Shown here: piece after piece, positions 49,901 through 63,200 of the stretch | How the letters are laid out: every line of letters begins with the position of its first letter | Numbering within the stretch: the first letter of the stretch is position 1 | Source of the DNA: Puffinus mauretanicus | Lineage: Eukaryota; Chordata; Aves; Procellariiformes; Procellariidae | DNA length: 64,000 bases | Direction: 5' to 3' | NCBI GenBank assembly: GCA_023333565.1 | Contig: JAJKFH010001865.1 | Span: 6,944,001 to 7,008,000 of the forward strand | The notes under the pieces: model-generated | Database searches by the model: none | The model's input: the letters and a program-made list of their open reading frames with translations, nothing else | What the model was told of the DNA's origin: nothing | Position numbers and translations under genes: made by a program

Positions 49901-52900
49901 AAGACACAATAAAAATACACAGACCAAAACAAACCGGATGCAAATACCACAGGCAAGGTTTTAACTTGTATACTGGGAGGGCAGAAGAGCAATATTCTTC
50001 AAGACAAGAGAGGAGACCCTCAACTCAATAGCAGCTGTGAATAGTTTGGAAAGAAATGATCCCACCTTCCCTTGTGTTTTTCCAAACTCCCCTGAAGTCA
50101 GCTATATATGACATCAAATTTTGAGTATTCTGGGATATACTGATGAGGTCACATGTAAAGGGAATATACTATAGAGGAAGCATTATAAATTTGAGATCAA
50201 ATGAAAGTTAATATGACATTCTTAAATTTCTTCCTTTTCAAACCATCAAATAAATTTTGTACCTGTTAATTACAAAATACCAGCTACAAATAAACAAAAA
50301 AATGAAAATATCTTGAGACTCAAAAAATTAATGAAGCTATAATAGGCTTAAAGTGATAATTCCATCACGTCACCTGAAAAGATGTTTGATTACAGCCCTG
50401 GTCAGTTATGCATACATAAGTTAAATTGCTTTCATTATACTCCATATTAAACTACCTTCAATACTACGACTACAACTACCTCTACAAAAAAGAATTACTA
50501 GCAGAACTCCAAACCAAAATTCAAATTGCTAAGCAAACTAAAACCCCCCAGAAAACAATGACCCTAACTTCACAGACACATCCACACTGACGCCATTTAA
50601 CACTTCCTCCAGCAACTGGGTATGCACAAACAAATTTCTGAGTTCACACAGGCCTGGCTGCCAAACCAGATCCCTACAATCTTGCTCATGTTTCCCGTCC
50701 CAGTAAAAACCATAGCTTATGCATCCACTAAAAGCAATAGGTTCGGCATGCAAGTAGCTCTGTGCACTTAACTAAAAGCTCAGAAGATTTGAGCCAGAGT
50801 ACAATAAAATGAGTTTGAATGCCTTATCTTAGGCACCCCACAGTATTCATAAATTTTTACTTTAAGCTGTTACTGGTTATAATAAAATAGTGTTAACATT
50901 TCAGATGAACATTCAGGGCAAGCTTATAAACTATTCAGCGATTAATGCCCTTGTCTCATGTTTTCAATTTTCATTGCTACTGCAGGTCATATGTTATGAT
51001 GTCAGCTTGAATCTGGATTTCCATTTTGAGCAAATCTAATTTAAAATTATGATGCTAAGGCATATGGTAAAAACTGCTTAAAAGTTCTATACTGAGTAAA
51101 TTTATTCACTCTGTTACTAAGGTAGATTTCACATTCTAGTGCCACCTATTCATGAAGCAAACATAGTTTGGGTGTACCTTCCCGTACAGTAAACATGCCA
51201 TAGGTTGAATGTGCAGGAGCAGAACTCATCTATACCGAGATGCAACAGCACACTTGCCAACCCTGAGTGCAGGGGTTTGCAGGACTAGGCCAATAATAGG
51301 AAATTAATCAAATCCCCAGAGCGTGACATAAATTGAATCTGCCAAAAGGATTCAGGAGGAGGAAGAACAGGAGTCTTAAAAAAGCTCTGAGCTGGAAGGA
51401 GGCTTGGGGAGTATTTTCCTTAGGAACTAGTGGGATGGAGATGTTTCATGGGGTCTGACACTAGCAAGACACTCACCCCTTTATTCTGCCCTGCTCAGCA
51501 GACTGGAGGATTCCTCACCCACTTGCAAAGAGCAGTTTTATGAGACAGCTGAACTCAGACGACAGTAGGTTGCCACTGAAGAGACCACTCTGCTCTCCTC
51601 TCCCAGTCCCCCTCTCACCCTCCTTCTATTTCCCTTGGACTACCGCTACTTTTCTCACGACCCTGTCTGTGACACCAGCTTATGAAGCTAAACCACATGA
51701 GAGCTACCTCTGTCGTCTTCCTCCCTGGTCCGCCCTACCCAAAAGAAAAAGGTTTCAGGTGGTTGTGCTCCCTAAGACAACTCTCTATGGGCCTCATAAG
51801 AGTCAGCTCAAGAATCAGAGTGGTTTCAAGCCCAGGCCACAGAGCCAGAGTTTTCTGAATATTGCCATATCCTTATCTCAGCTGCATTGGTTCTATGTGA
51901 AATATTAGCAGAAAATGCTTTCAGCTGAAGTTACTAGGTTTGACATTATTATTTCTTATTATTATTATATTATTATTTCTTCTTTCCACAGAAGAAATAT
52001 CTGTGGAATAACCACAATTAAGTTAAAGTCCTTCTCAAAGCAAAACCAAGCTCAAATGGGTTTTTCAGGTGCACAATGTATGAAGCACCAGACTTATTAT
52101 TACTATTTCCTATCATTTATTATTGATTTTTCCAGTAATAAATGGTAGTGCAGATATACAAATAGAATATTTATATACAGCCTTTGAAGTACAACAATTC
52201 CCTATATTGGTAAAGCAGTGGCAGACACAACCAGTACAACCCACTGGAGCTACTTCAACCATCACATAAGGGAGGGCATTCTAAATTTAAGTAGTCACTA
52301 AAACTTCAAAGCTTGATTTGAATTATAAATGGTCAAGTGTTAAAAAGTTAATGCTAAAAGAGTGGACAATCTTCTGTAGCATTTTACAGGCAGAATCCTA
52401 TTAACGTGGTGTATGCCAGCTCAAAATTTTTGTTTTATGCAAGTATAATTCTAAAAACAAGGAACAGTACAGGAATTGCATAGAAAAATTGAGGACCTAC
52501 TCATGGTCCTTTGTGTTTAATTTACTAGTGCACTTTCTTCCTAAAATGATGGAACTGGCTAGGCACATAATATAAGATGTCCAAGGAATCCCCTTCCTCC
52601 AGGGAGACATTTTAAGCACAGAGTAATCCAATGACCTTCAGAAGGTCTTCAATGTGAAGCAGTAAAGCCATTCACATTATGCAGATGTACAACCAAACGC
52701 AACGTATACATCCATGCAATTAAATTGATACTATTCTCATCTTTGTACTCATTTCTATTCAGATTCCATCAGATAAACAATAAACTAGGATATTGGAGAA
52801 GCAGGACCACCATTTACTATCATATAATTACATATGGTAAATAGATTACTAACCTTAAAAAGATTCAAAACCAACAGTGAAAAAAAAAAAGTTTCTTGTT

Positions 52901-55495
52901 AAACGAAATATTTCTAAACTCAGTTTAAAACCTGCTTGAACATCTAACAAGAAAAATAATCATTTTCTACAGTCATGGCAAGACAAAGATTTGGCATAGA
53001 ACACAGAAAATTAATAGCATTTTAATGGTCTTAAAAATTCTTATACACCATGTTCCGATATAAATAAAGATTAACATAGAAAAGATCATGCTTAATTCAT
53101 TTGTTTATGTTATAAGCATTGGAAGATAACAGATAGCTTTTTATTTTCTTAATACCTCCATGCAACTTACTGGCACCTCAATGGTAACATGTCCATTTTT
53201 ATAAGAAAAGGCTACAATTTTATTTTAAACTTAACAGGCATTCATTCTTTTTCCTTTCAAAACCTAGGCATAAGTAACAAAGCACCAGAGTCTTATAAAT
53301 TTTCTAACACCAAATGCAAATTAAGTCGTGAAATTGCTCTAGGAAAAGTTCCAAGAATGCAAACCCAAAGGAATTTCAACACAATTTCTCAATTTCAGGC
53401 TCTTTATGATACTCAGGCAAGGTAACAGAATATGGTGCAGTCAGGAAGAGCTATCTGTGTATGGAAAAATGTTTAATTTCAACAACTTCCTGTATTTTGT
53501 TTATAAGCTCTAAGATGAAATAGGTGTGTATAAATGGAAGAAACTGAAAGGATGGCAAGGGCTGTGTAGATTGAACAGCTTACAGAGTTTTCATTACCTT
53601 GGAAAAGTGGATTGACAGTTCATAACTTAAAGGGTAGCTTCATATGTTTTGTAAACATCTATCAAATTAACATATTTCTCTCTCCTTTGCTTGGAGTCGA
53701 GTGAACTGCTTACCTGCATTGTACCAGTCTGCATTAGAAGTAAAATAAGCACAACTCCCACCCCATTATGTGACAAGGTAAAACTTCTCACATTTTATTT
53801 TTATGTCAGCTGTGACTATATGGCTTTACAGCACCATCTCCAGCAAATTGGGGCTTTTCCCATAATGAGCAGAGTAATTATTTAATCTTTCAACAATCCT
53901 CCTGAAAAGCCTCAAATCCTTTTTCTTAAGCATAAGGCAGGAGTTTTAACAGATTGTTTAAACAAAGAGCTGCTGATTTTTCACTCTGCAGAACTACTGC
54001 TTGTTTATCCCAGGGGAGACATCAGTCAAAGAACGACAACTTAACTTGCTGGGCACACTATTATTTAGCAATAGCCCCAAGGGGACTAGGGACATTTCCT
54101 GAACATGAAGTTTAGGCCTCTCAATGCTTCTCTGAAAATATGAGATGGACAATGACAAGCAGCCTCCACCAGAGCCATGTTGCTAAAACCTGGTGTTAGA
54201 GTGCTGCCCGTTAACTCCAGCCACTTTCTCAGCTGGTTCCCATTTTTCTGTCAGAAGACAATTTTTTACCAATCCCTTCTTGAAAGACACACTCCGTACG
54301 AAGCATTCAAAATAGTAAGATCATCCAAACGTGCATATGTATGTCTTTCTCAAGTAGCCTGTTTACTACAGCCTATATCACCGTGAACATCTCAAATGAC
54401 TTTTCTTCAGCTTTTCAAAGTGTAGTTCACAACCAGTAACTGTCCTCTGTGTTCACTTCATGCTGGTGCTTATCAACAACAATGGTCTTTATGGAAAGAA
54501 AATGACTTAACTCAGTCCTTACCTGAAGAACTCTTAATTTTCAAGAAATATTCCTGTCTCGCAGTTTAAGTAAGATGGTGTAATCTGCAACAGAGCAGAA
54601 AGATATATCAATTACATTTGATATTGTGCATTTAACATGAGCATTACAATTCAACCACACCTGAGCGAACTGACAGATAAAATTTTAACTATTATCATGG
54701 TGTGGCACATCTTTTATGGAGACACATGTCAAGCAGTAATTGTACAATATTGCATATACGCACTAATAAGAGGTACCTTTTTCCTTTGCCAGTGTTTCTG
54801 CTCAGACATCAAGGTGTAAGAGTTTTCATCTACCTCTACTTATAATGCTCATGTTGTGGTTAGATAGATTAAATAATTAAGGTCCTGCTGACATTGTATT
54901 TCTTGTCACTAAACAACCCAATCAATTGAATTAGGCACTTCAGGAAGAGATGCATGATTGGGCCCAGATGCACTCAACTCCCATCAGCTTCTAATGAGAT
55001 CTTCAGTAAAAACAAACAAACAAAAAACCATACTCTCTTAAAATACGGATCTGATTACATCCTAGTGAACACTCAGTGAAGTCTAATTATTAATTAGCAT
55101 CCCGAAATGCAGCTAAACGAAACACTGTGAGCCCAACTTTCTACTGACCCAAAAAGGCTCCCCATCCAAAAAGCAGCAGTCACACTGCAAAGACACTCAA
55201 GTCAAGAGAGCACACATTCATATGCACCATTTCCCACTGGGGGCAGAAGCTATAGGTTTAATCTTTCGTACGTCCTGCTGAAAACACCGTTAGTATCACA
55301 GCCAGTTACATCTACTGTTCTTTAATCTGCATCTGGTGCCAGACCTGTGTAAAGTTTTTCATTTATTGTTCATGGAGTACTCTTTGCTGGCTTGATTTTA
55401 TAGAGACACACTGATTTATAATCAGACCAAGAAGCTTTGTTGTAAGAGACAGTCTATATGAACATCTGCAGAGCTCAAATCTTCTTTTTCTTTCC

Positions 55496-55511
55496 TTTTT
55501 TTTTTTTTTTT
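55496..55511. repeat. T tract in a polypyrimidine run
   Basis: A 16-base T run sits in a longer C/T tract (about 55480-55520) ending TTCTTCAAG, which resembles a strong 3' splice site on the plus strand. The following 140 bases stay open in two frames, but neither encodes anything I recognise and no matching donor is clear. The acceptor reading is therefore only a possibility. Confidence 0.6.
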
Positions 55512-57058
55512 CTTCTTCAAGTTACCTACATTGGGACAGCACAAGCTGCCTCAGTTCTAGGAGAATTTGCTGGCATAACCATCATGACAAATTTACGCCT
55601 GGCCTACCTAAACAGCACAGTGCCGAATGCCAGCAGAAGAGAACAGCAGTAACAGTATTTTGCTGCTCAAATGTCTGAAGGAACCGGTGTTGAGCCTTTG
55701 CTCTCAGTGCTGGTTTTCCAAGGCAAGGATAGGCAACCACGAGCCTCAAATTACACTTCATTGATCCAGGGAAACTGAGCTGGTGTTCAGTTTCGGTTCT
55801 GCAACCTGCACGTTGACCTGCATGTTTGTTGGCCTAAACAACGAGATTTCAGGAAATGAAGAATTTGCACTTTGTCTGAGTCTTGTTTTCGGAGAGGGGG
55901 ATCTCTATCTCAGACGTCTAGGTTGGTGTGGGAGAACTGGGAGGAAAGCCAATCATCCAGATCCAGGCTCTTGCACTACATTCATTCACCGAGTTAATTT
56001 CTGCTCCGAATTCAATACGACCAAAATCAAACACAAACCTAGGACCTGGGAGGTGGTCTCAACAAGTTCAAATTCCTTTTCACTACCTCTGGTAAAATTG
56101 GAGGATGTATGTAGGAGGAAGGCAGGGAGATTACAAAATAGTTCACTCAGTAATATTTTAAAAACATATATTCACACACGTGGAAGATTTTATACAGTCG
56201 GTCAATACAAAACCAAAACGCAGCCATTTGCAATAAAAACACAGTTTATATGGAAATTTGAAAAATTCATGTAAGATGACATTAATAAGATTCACAGTAC
56301 TGGAGTGCCACAGTCTAAATGTAGAAATAACCTATCTGAGGAAAACAAAACAAAAAAAATTGTTTCTTCAGTGTTCTGTGTAAAAAAACTAAAATATTCC
56401 CTGATAACTTTTCATTAAACTATGTTACAGATTAAAGTTGCTCAAACACGCAATGCAAGAATTTCAATTTGGGACTCAAGAGAAGATCTTTGTTTCCATA
56501 GTGCCATGAAAACATTTCCACAAAGATGCTTGTAAGACGACATAGCTTAAGCCCCCACCCACCGCCCAAAAAAACCATACAATATGAATAAATCACAGAG
56601 AAGAAATTTTTGAGAAACAACGTTCACTTCTCTAATGAAAGTAAGAAACGCTATCTCACTGTATTCATGTATGGCAAACAGAAACCTAGAGTTTCACTTA
56701 CTTGCTTGAAACCGTACAAGAAATACTATAATCCTGTGCCTCACTCAACTCTAAAACCAGCTGCAGTACTTTTGTGTTATCTTACCTTCCTTTTAAAGCT
56801 TGCATAATTTTAAAGTCCTTTAAAGGATTGCAACCTTGCCTTACGCCTCCAAGCAACATTTTATTATTTATTCTGGCTAGCTGATTTGTCTGATTCCTCA
56901 TCCTCATTCAGAAGGCACCTCCTGTTTGGAAGGAAAACCTAGCGCTTCTGGACTTTAGGTTGAGGATACCCATCACATCTGAGCAAAGCCTAAGACCCTT
57001 GTTTCTTTTAGGGTGTTATTTCCTATATTAAGATTTTCACAAGCCTAACATTGACAAC

Positions 57059-57125
57059 CCACTTTTTCTTGGGTTTTGGGTTGGTTTTTTTGTTTGGGTT
57101 TTTGTTTTTGTTTTTGTTTTTTAAA
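57059..57125 (+). repeat. G/T-rich low-complexity tract
   Basis: GGGTTTTGGGTTGG-type sequence grades into three GTTTTT units and a T run. It has three G3 runs, one short of a standard G-quadruplex. Confidence 0.8.
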
Positions 57126-58116
57126 CAAAGACCGTGGACGTCTTTCCCTTGTTTTTACTTTAATTTAACCTTAAATAAAAAGACTTGTGAAATTCACATT
57201 TATACCCCACAGAAGCCAGTTCTTTACAATTTGCAGCTATTTTTACCCAGCAACATCTGAAAAATGCATATGTGGTACAAGTTTATGCGAGTGCTCCATT
57301 ACAATAAACCAGTATCCTGAAAAAGTCAAAAAGGCCAAAAGCTCATCACATTAGTATACTTATTGTCTATCCTGAACACAGAGGAGAACTCTCCGTAACC
57401 ACAAATGCTGTCTCCAGTGATGATGACCACGCTTAGTTCAGAAATCCCTTTTTGCCTGTTCAAGAGAGGACCCGAGGCACCCTGTGGTACATTTACTGCA
57501 GAGACCCAGTTGTATGCCCCACTAGTAGTAGATGGACTGTTAAGAGTAGGTTTCCTTTTCTGAAGTACGAGATAGCCTTTTATTTTACACTAATGTCTTA
57601 GCTTAGTTTTTCCTTGTACTTCACAGCACAAGAAAAAGAGACAGTAGAAAACTGAGGACGAGTAGAAACCCAGCTAAGACATGGCGTCCTTTACAGTTGC
57701 TTCAAAACTAGCAAGACGAAGTATAAAGTTTCGCCTTCTTATCTAGAATATGTAAATTTTTCAGATTCTGATCTTGGGCTGACTTCCACTGACAAGAGCG
57801 TCGTGGCTGCATGGGGAGCTGCCGCTGTCCATCTGCTTTACATTGATACAAGATCGCAATCAGATCTGGGTCCTCTCACCTTTGAGTTTGCCACGCACAT
57901 AAATTAAGAGATCACACACAACAGTGCTCGTGCTAACTGAAATCTAACTTACAGGCATAACAATATTTTTAGTCTTTTCCCTTCCACCCACTGATGTGAA
58001 ACTTATGTACATAAATGAACGAGGAATTTCTTTATACTTGCTCTTTCCTTTATGAAACAGAGGAACACCCATGCAGTATGTTTATCTGTATGTCTATGGA
58101 AAATAGACCAAATATG

Positions 58117-58139
58117 TCTCTAGTATATAATACTAGAGA
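58117..58139. repeat. Perfect 10-bp hairpin
   Basis: Arms TCTCTAGTAT and ATACTAGAGA enclose a 3-base ATA loop with exact pairing. Confidence 0.85.
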
Positions 58140-60085
58140 ATTTTAATAGCTAATAAGCTATAAAAATACAGGGAATATATTTTCCATTATTCAAATATTA
58201 TAAATACGTCTACCTAATACTACATTTAACATCATTACAAGCATTATAGTAGTCACATGCCTAATAATTACTTTGGTGGGTTTATACATCTCACTATTTG
58301 TGAGATGTCTGTGTACATCCTCCTGGATGACATAAGGATTTCGAAATCCAGCCGCTAGACAAGCATGAATAGTGTAACATGCCAAGTTGCCGTTAGCTAC
58401 TACCCTATTCACTTATGCTTATAACCACAAGTAACTGGTATACTGGGAGGTAGCCACACTCTGTTCATTCAAATCAAGCAAGTCCTAACAGGAAGAACAA
58501 TCCAATAACTCCAGCAACTCAACATGCAGTGTTGCATTTTAGCAAGATATTAATGTCTGAAAAATAACAGTAGGGGATCCCTGAACGTTTCAGACTAATT
58601 GGCAGATGCCTTTCAACGTCAGAAAAAAATGAAAGTGCAAAACCTGACCCTTCTTGTTCTGAATATATACATGCTGCATTATTGAACTCCAAACTGGCAC
58701 CTCAACCAAAATATGATATGCCAAACATAGTTTTAATACAAAAAGCATGAAAAAAGACAGCACTGCTAGACTCCAGCTTGAACAGCGTATACCAGCCTAC
58801 GTGCACAGCTCCAAGTGACTGCAAACGTTAACTCATCCATGCATACACAACTCAGGTACATTTCCGATGTCCTCTACCGTTGTTTTCTTAGTCACAAGAA
58901 ACACAAAAGAAATAAAATATTACATGTGGAACCAAAATTTTCCATTCAGTTTATAGAATCAGTATTCTCCCTCGCCTCTTTTCGTAACTCAGTTATGTTT
59001 TAGATTTACATTATAGAGAGTGTGTGCCAAAAGACAACAGATGACAAGTCAGCTGAAGCTAAAGATACCTCCCATGTGGGTCCTTATTTTAAAGGGCATA
59101 TAACTGAGGGGCTCAGGTCTGCATGACAGATTTACTGTATTTGACTCCCACAGGTGAGTAGTTCTTAAGTAGACAACAGTCATCCAGTTGGACCAGTACG
59201 ATGTCCTTACTTTTCAGTGCTTATCTTCTCAATGTCTTAGAGGAGGTTTTACTATGAGCAAACACTATCCCTTCCGAACTCAATGTGTTTATCAGCCACC
59301 GAACTAAATGGAGGATGATTAAAATGGTCTTTGTAAATGTCAGCTGAGACAACAAAAGCCACCACTCAAAGACCAGCATGAACAGTAAGTTACACATCTG
59401 CTGTCTCTGACAGATGCGCTCGACAAAATTCTGCAGTTCTTGGGCCACCTGGTGTGATTTGGTTTACATTCATAATAGGAATTATCATGGCTTTGGAGCA
59501 CATCACTCACGGGGACAAATATGCAATAGGCTCTGGTCCATGGCCAGATTTCCCCAACTCGGGATGTACTTTGCTTGCCCTGAGGACAATTAAGGCGTAG
59601 GCTACCCAGGAGGGCCAGGAGGCTTTCAGGCTCTTCCAAGTGTGATAGTACAGATGTACCTAAATGGATGAAGAGCTGACTTGGTTGCAGCTGTATTTCC
59701 TGCATTTGCTCGGAGGAGCAAACCCAACAGGGAAGTCACGGGCAGCAGGGAAACAAACAGTTTATTCCTCCCTGCAAAAGAGAGGCAGATTTTCGGACAG
59801 GGCACTGGCTGCGAAGCCAAGCTTCCTATTACAGGCAAGGAAACTGCTTCCTGTTGTTTGATCTTCCCACTTTAGGAAAAGAGCACTTGCTAAATATGGC
59901 ATCAAAGACATTCTTATTGTCATCATTACTTCCACCTGTCCACTGAAACACAACTCCAAATACCAACTAAAACCTCATACCCCGAGTGGCAATGGCATGC
60001 GCTCTTGGTTTGATGCTACGACATGAGCAGTCTTGGTCACATCTTGAGGACATTTTGCATCAGAAGCTGTTCTGCCATAGAAATA

Positions 60086-60140
60086 AAAGGTTTGCACTCT
60101 GTCCCCTAAGTCAAAGGTTTGCACTCTGCCCTATGAAGTC
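60086..60140. repeat. 27/28-bp imperfect tandem duplication
   Basis: Copy one (60086-60112) and copy two (60113-60140) both start AAAGGTTTGCACTCTG and end AAGTC. They differ by a short indel and a few substitutions in the middle, so this copy is older than the perfect 22-bp duplication at 12.7 kb. Confidence 0.85.
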
Positions 60141-60402
60141 CAACACAGGACAGTAAGCATGCTAGCTAAGAGCCTGTATTATGCAGTTTTCTTTTAAATT
60201 TTGAGAAAAGTATCCATTTCAAAGAAAGCCAGTATGACTAAACATACACAACTCAATTTTAGGATTCCCCTGAAGATCTCAGGGCCCCTACCAAAATAAC
60301 ACCTTCTCTGCCTCTCCAGAAAAGCACTCTCTACATATATATCCTATATATTGCTGTGATTTTTCAGCTGTTCAAATTTTCTGTTCAGATCAGAATTTTT
60401 GT
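60141..60402. other. Spacer, nothing recognised
   Basis: Ordinary AT-rich DNA. No gene or repeat is visible. Confidence 0.6.
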
Positions 60403-60470
60403 GGGTTGTGGGTTGTTTGGGTTTTTTTGGTTTTGGGGTTTTTTTTTGGGGGGGTAAGTTTTTTTTTTTT
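60403..60470 (+). repeat. G/T-rich tract, G-quadruplex-capable
   Basis: The tract contains GGG at 60403, 60410 and 60419, GGGG near 60435 and a run of seven G at 60448-60454, separated by T-rich loops, then a T tract to 60470. Loops reach about 13 bases, so any quadruplex would be weaker than that at 44.9 kb. Confidence 0.65.
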
Positions 60471-63200
60471 AAACAGAGTAAGATAAGACCTTTATTGGAA
60501 ATTAATATCTATAACCATTGCTGCTCCTACTGAATAAAATCAGATCAATAAAATGCACAGCCAAGCAAACAAAAAAATGCAGTGAAAGCGAAATTAATGA
60601 TTGGAAAATCATCATAACACAGTCATATCATAAAACTTTTACCAACTGTTCAACTAACTTCTGTGATTTTTTTTTTCCTTCAGAAAGTTAAACAGCAATA
60701 CGCTGAAGCATATAATTGCATCATTTTTGCTTCCATAAATCTCCACCTCCAGTAAAGTCCATAAATTACCTGCATCATGAAACCTCAGCAAATCTGGGAG
60801 TGAACATAAAATTTGAGTTCTTTCACATCAAAAATCATTACAAAAAACCCAAAACCATCTGAAATAATCTATATAAACTGTTGCAAATAAACCTGGTCAC
60901 TTGAAAATAAGCAGGATCACACTTACTTGAAAATGCCTGGATCTTTATATTCTGGCGGAACCCAGAAGAACGCACTCCTATTTCACAAGCCTGGCAGCCA
61001 AGCGACCCAGAGGGCAGCCCGGGAAGACTGGTGGAGCTGCTTTGCCTGCAGTGATTTTTCAGCGGGAACAAACTGTATCTGAACTGCCAGCTAAACTCTG
61101 AGTGGGCAAGCACATCACGTAGTACAGGGAAGGCGACTAATTGGCGGAGGACATGGGAGCCTTTCAAGGAGAGGGAAAATTCATGGCCAGATGAACACCT
61201 CTTATGCTTCTGCTCCCCTACTCTGCCCTCCTCTTCCCTTTCACATTAATGGAAAATATCAAACTAAACAAGGCAGTGCAATATATCACAAAGCAATCGT
61301 GTCACAGGACATACATTTCCCTGTCAAAATAAGGCCACGTTTTGTTTCAGTGATACAACACAGCAATAACGGATTAGTCAACATACAAAATCCTAACAGT
61401 AATAATGCAAAAATAACACAAGACACGTGTTGGCTGATGTTCCGTGTAGTCTTGGTGTAAAAAAGATGTTGGAAAACATGTAGACATGACAGAGCTATAA
61501 GATGCCATATTCACAGACTTCACGAGAACACAGAGCCAACAGTTTTGCAATCAAACCGCGGGGTAGCCTTTTACATCCTCCTCTCCGGGCTCTTGCCTGA
61601 ACATAACGATCTTGAAAAATGTGGCTCCTGACACCCTGCTTTGTGACTCACTGAAGTATTTTGAGCCTTTGAATCACCCGGGGAAATCACATCTGGAAGT
61701 GCGCTTACGACATGCTATTCCGATCTGGAGGACAAGCACTAACCAAAAGCAGAGACCATTATCGACTGGTTTGCTACAGGCAAGCTATTCAAAACACGGT
61801 ATTGGGTCTAAATCAAACCACTGAGTCCTGCCTGGCTTTTCCCACATGCTGAAAGGATCCACGTGCATTCCAGCCCTATCCTTAAGTTCACCCCTTCCCA
61901 TGCAATGCCGTCTTTTACATTCTGTATTTTCCTCCCTCCAAATATCAACTGCAGCAACGTGAGTAGAAAATTCTTAGAAAACAGAAATACAACACTGGCA
62001 GATGGTGAGCATGAAACAACTGAACGCTTTCTTCCTTCTTTACTAATTACACTGAAAAGAATTTACCTTGGCAGTGTCTTTTCAAAACTGTACTACCAAT
62101 TCCCAAATTTTCTTTGGTGATGAAGCCTGGTTAGATCTAGAGTGGTTTGTACTCCACCTCTCCCGTTTCCCTGAGGCTTTTCATCTTCACACCTAAGTTA
62201 AACAGAGCACCAAACTTCTGCTTTAGCAGGTTTCTCTCACGTTTCTTACATGCACGTGATCTTTAGGGTGGTTTTCTTCCTTTAAAAGAAGCCAGACTAT
62301 ATTGTTCTTATATTAAAAGCTTACCTAGTGTTTGTTTCTTCAGTGCTCTAATCTTTAAATGGTGTTTACTAAGCAGCTAAATTTTAATTCTGTGTTCACC
62401 AAGGAAAAAAAAATGCTGTGTATTTATACAGCATTCAGCTTTATTCCCCTCATATTTTAAAATTAAGCCTGCAGAGCAAAAATACATATTATTCAGTCCT
62501 GTCACTCCTAAAAACAAGCTGTGCTGTGCGTTAAGTGCCTGATTCATCACTTGCTGGTATAGTCTTTCATCACTTTTAAAATTAGTATGCAACAAGACGC
62601 TCAGGTTTTACACACTTGTTTCCCCTGCGCACACTGAAGAAATGACACAGGCAGCAGCAAACCAGGCCAAGCTGTGTTATCCATCCATGCGCGCCTCAAC
62701 ACCGCCGCTCACAAGAAACCTTTTTATGTTTGAGCAGGTCACCCTTCCCCTTACATCTACCCTAAAAAGAGCTGGATTCGTCCTCAGGCTGCCGGAGGTC
62801 ACTTTGCACTTCCAGAACATACTGGGAGCGCCAGGACACAGCTTGCGCCCGTGGGCAGCCAAGGTGGAGGGAGGGCGGCTGCCTGCTGCTGCCCACCAGC
62901 ACCCCACCTCTGAGCTGCCGTCACAGGCTGCGGCGCCTGCCGGGCTCTCAAAAATAATGGCAAAAATGTTCTGAGCACATCACTTCACATCCAATGATCC
63001 AGGAGCACTGAGGAGTTCAGCAGTCCCATCCAGCAGCGCTCATGTATAAACCGATGTATACACAATGAGTGCCAGATTTCCCCACAAAATATTTGGATTT
63101 GTGGCTTTTTACCAACTCCGCAAAACAGGAAGCAAGGAAAAAAAAAAAATTTATGCCAGAGATCCTGAAAGAAACAGAAGCTACCTTCTGTTGATGATGA
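60471..63200. other. Non-coding stretch
   Basis: No gene was recognised. A GC-richer section at about 62680-62960 has overlapping open frames on both strands (110 codons plus, 76 codons minus) with no domain. Confidence 0.6.

Larger units (their letters stand above)
44921..55495. other. Long non-coding stretch with scattered hairpins
   Basis: No gene was recognised over about 10.5 kb. Two perfect short hairpins occur at 46086-46109 and 46889-46910. A GC-richer section at about 47530-47760 has no recognisable exon. A 68-codon plus-strand frame at 47082-47288 looks slightly protein-like but is preceded in frame by a stop directly before its ATG, and no splice acceptor supports it. Confidence 0.6.
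55512..60085. other. Non-coding stretch
   Basis: No gene was recognised. The longest frame in the window (163 codons, 55783-56274, plus) begins at a GTG codon and has no recognisable domain. A G/T-rich tract lies at 57059-57125 and a perfect hairpin at 58117-58139. A 75-codon minus-strand frame at 59221-59448 also begins at GTG and carries a hydrophobic stretch, but there is no further support. Confidence 0.55.

Noticed and set aside
55783..56274. Longest open frame in the window, 163 codons, plus strand
   Set aside because: It begins at GTG and not ATG, has no recognised domain or splice support, and its length is near the chance maximum for 64 kb on six frames.
57418..57500. Box C/D snoRNA starting from a TGATGA word
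   Set aside because: No D box (CTGA) at a suitable distance and no terminal stem. The same holds for other TGATGA words near 5663, 35873 and 63195.
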